From: Epiperipatus broadwayi
Taxonomy: Eukaryota; Onychophora; Udeonychophora; Euonychophora; Peripatidae
NCBI GenBank assembly: GCA_028023455.1
Contig: JAQFVV010006309.1
Location: 2,581,482-2,645,481 of the forward strand
DNA: 64,000 bases
Reading direction: 5' to 3'
Part shown: in pieces, positions 62,168 to 64,000 of the stretch
Numbering within the stretch: position 1 is the first letter of the stretch
Layout: every line of letters begins with the position of its first letter
Translations under genes and position numbers: made by a program
Notes under the pieces: generated by a model
Told to the model about the DNA's origin: nothing
Databases searched by the model: none
The model's input: only the letters and a program-made list of their open reading frames with translations

Positions 62168-64000
62168 CTGTGCAGTCTATTTAAATAGTAATTTGAATTT
62201 AAATTAAAAAAAAATTATTAATGTAAAATCTAAAATAAATTTATTCCTCAATTTTAAATGTGCGTTAATAAAAATCTATTTGTGTGTTAATTATTGGCAG
62301 TGGCTTATTTTATTTATTTCTTTTAATATTGAAATATAATTGGATAAGAATTTATATTATATTAATCTCTGCATCTCCTTGAGCTAGTGGAAAGGGCAAA
62401 CAGTCAATAAAAGAAATGTTGGATTTTTAACAGGACGTATCTGCCTACTTTATAATTTTTTCTAGGTTCGAATGGCCTAGATGCCGCCCTGACGGCAGAT
62501 ACTTTAAGACCAAATTTCAGTGATTGTTAAAATATAAATGATCAAGTTATTTAAATTTGGGCAGTTATTCTGCTTTATATAGATAAAATAAAATTTTGTA
62601 ATTATAAATCAAATTATGCAAACTAATCTCATAGCCTACAAGTTTTTTTTACTACTAACTTATACTATCACCGTGATAAACCATTGTGCTAATCCAGACA
62701 TGTACAAATATACAAATAAAGAGGTTTATTTTTTTTTCAAAAAAAAAAAAAGTAGCCCTTTAGTATGATCTATATAATAATTAATCACATTTTTCTATCA
62801 ACATTAATCTGAATAAGTTATATTTTCTCAACAAAATAAAACAAATATGTTAAAAGCAATCTAAATTTTGACAGCTTATATTCAATTCAATAAATAATTT
62901 TAAAAACACATTTTTAAAAGATATTTTTATCATTAAAAAAATGTAAGACATAAAAAAAAACGTCAAAAAAGTAATAAATCAAAAAAAGATTTAATAAACA
63001 AGATTTTGATAACTTTCATGAAAAAAAAAAAAACATTGTTAACCAGTTTTATATAAATATACACAAATTTATATATGACTATATAAAAATAATTGTTGAT
63101 ATTCTTGTGAAAAGGTATTAGAATGTCACAATTAGTTCAAGAGCAAGTAAACAAACATTAGGGTTTGCTGTTAAGTAGCATTGAAGAAGTTCACTTATGA
63201 ATGAATTTAATATTTAGATAGTATGACTGAAGTAGTAGGTAGACATTTTTCTGTGTAGCATTTAATCTTTTTGCTCATGCCATTTGATTTTTAATCATAA
63301 CTTTTAAAATGTTTTATATCTTGACATAGTCTTACTTTCCATGAAATACAATATCACCTGTATATTAAAAATGTCATTGTAGATGTGTTTACATCTTAGT
63401 TTTTGTTTATCTTTTATTTATTCTGTTTACATCCATTCTCCAAATGTATTTATTTAGAAATATGCCTATTATCTTTAGTGTGAAGTATTACCACAAAGAA
63501 TGGACATTCTGAAGCTACTCTGTATTTATTTTTTGATGCTTAAATATTTCTGAAAATGGCAATTTATTTTGCTATGATTATATTCACTAAGTTTCAGATT
63601 TATGTAAAAGGATATTAAGAATTTGGGTTTTTATATCTTGGCTTTAATTGTCAGCTTTGAGTTATTTTACATTATTTTTATATTTATATTTGTGTTATGA
63701 AGGAAATGACAAATATGAAACTTAGAATTGGTATGTAAAGGCAAGGCAGTACATATTCAAAAAATGCATTTATCGCTTGTTTTAATTCATGTTTTATAGT
63801 CTAGCCATGTTATGGTTAAATGATTGCAAATGATCTAAATTGAAGCCAAGGTTATGATATTCTTTTGTGGTTGTAAGATATTCCAGACTAAATTATAAGC
63901 TATGAGATTTAATATTAAGACATATATTACCATTATTATCTCCAAATGAGTTTTGTGAAAGATTTGGAAAAAATCCAAGGAATATTATGGAAGATAATGT
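62168..64000. other. no gene seen; upstream of the minus-strand exon
   Basis: AT-rich with several A runs (for example 63021-63032). A small GC-richer patch at 62455-62505 (CTAGATGCCGCCCTGACGGC) has no convincing frame. Promoter elements for the minus-strand gene would lie here, but none can be named. Confidence 0.4.

Overview
The window is AT-rich animal nuclear DNA (roughly three quarters A+T by eye). Spliced exons with consensus GT-AG borders, tRNA-derived SINEs, three kinds of non-LTR retrotransposon, long (TTA)n arrays and hammerhead-bearing retroelements point to an invertebrate metazoan. The sequence alone does not fix the phylum. No bacterial or viral gene layout is present, and most open frames of 60-100 codons are chance frames in AT-rich DNA.

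Host genes. The left edge (2-121, + strand) holds the last 39 codons of a gene, with its stop and polyadenylation signals behind it. Between about 48.6 and 62.2 kb the minus strand carries short exons with good splice borders: 62066-62167 (likely first coding exon), 52415-52462 (tentative), 50856-50889, 50181-50301 and 48632-48690. The last three join in one continuous frame. Their pattern suggests a multi-pass transporter of the major facilitator type, possibly SLC18B1-like, but this is inference.

Mobile DNA dominates. (1) A hammerhead-bearing retroelement family lies at 10975-11304, 19041-19467, 56340-57500 and 58188-58986. Three copies have 10-14 bp target duplications, and the copies combine tandem units of about 420-450 bp with inverted partial units. 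Diverged relatives of the motif sit at 24363 and 30976. (2) SINEs of one tRNA-derived family lie at 2496, 19652 and 57867. (3) LINE relics: RTE-type at 31.5-34.2 kb and 40.2 kb, a 5'-truncated L1/Tx1-like copy at 35.2-36.5 kb with a 15 bp target duplication, and a near full-length APE-type LINE at about 42.1-47.6 kb (minus strand) lying between two (TTA)n arrays. (4) Foldback elements lie at 1671-2259, 34962-35121, 38831-39000 and 60068-60966 (883 bp with an 8 bp target duplication). (5) Exact tandem duplications of 62-79 bp cluster at 24.2-26.6 kb.

The most interesting signal is the set of hammerhead-like motifs. The cores, a compensated helix II change and a helix I that stays paired while its sequence varies suggest a self-cleaving RNA of the Penelope-like or retrozyme kind. 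Its inverted-plus-tandem architecture is shared, in outline, by the unrelated element at 1.7-2.3 kb.
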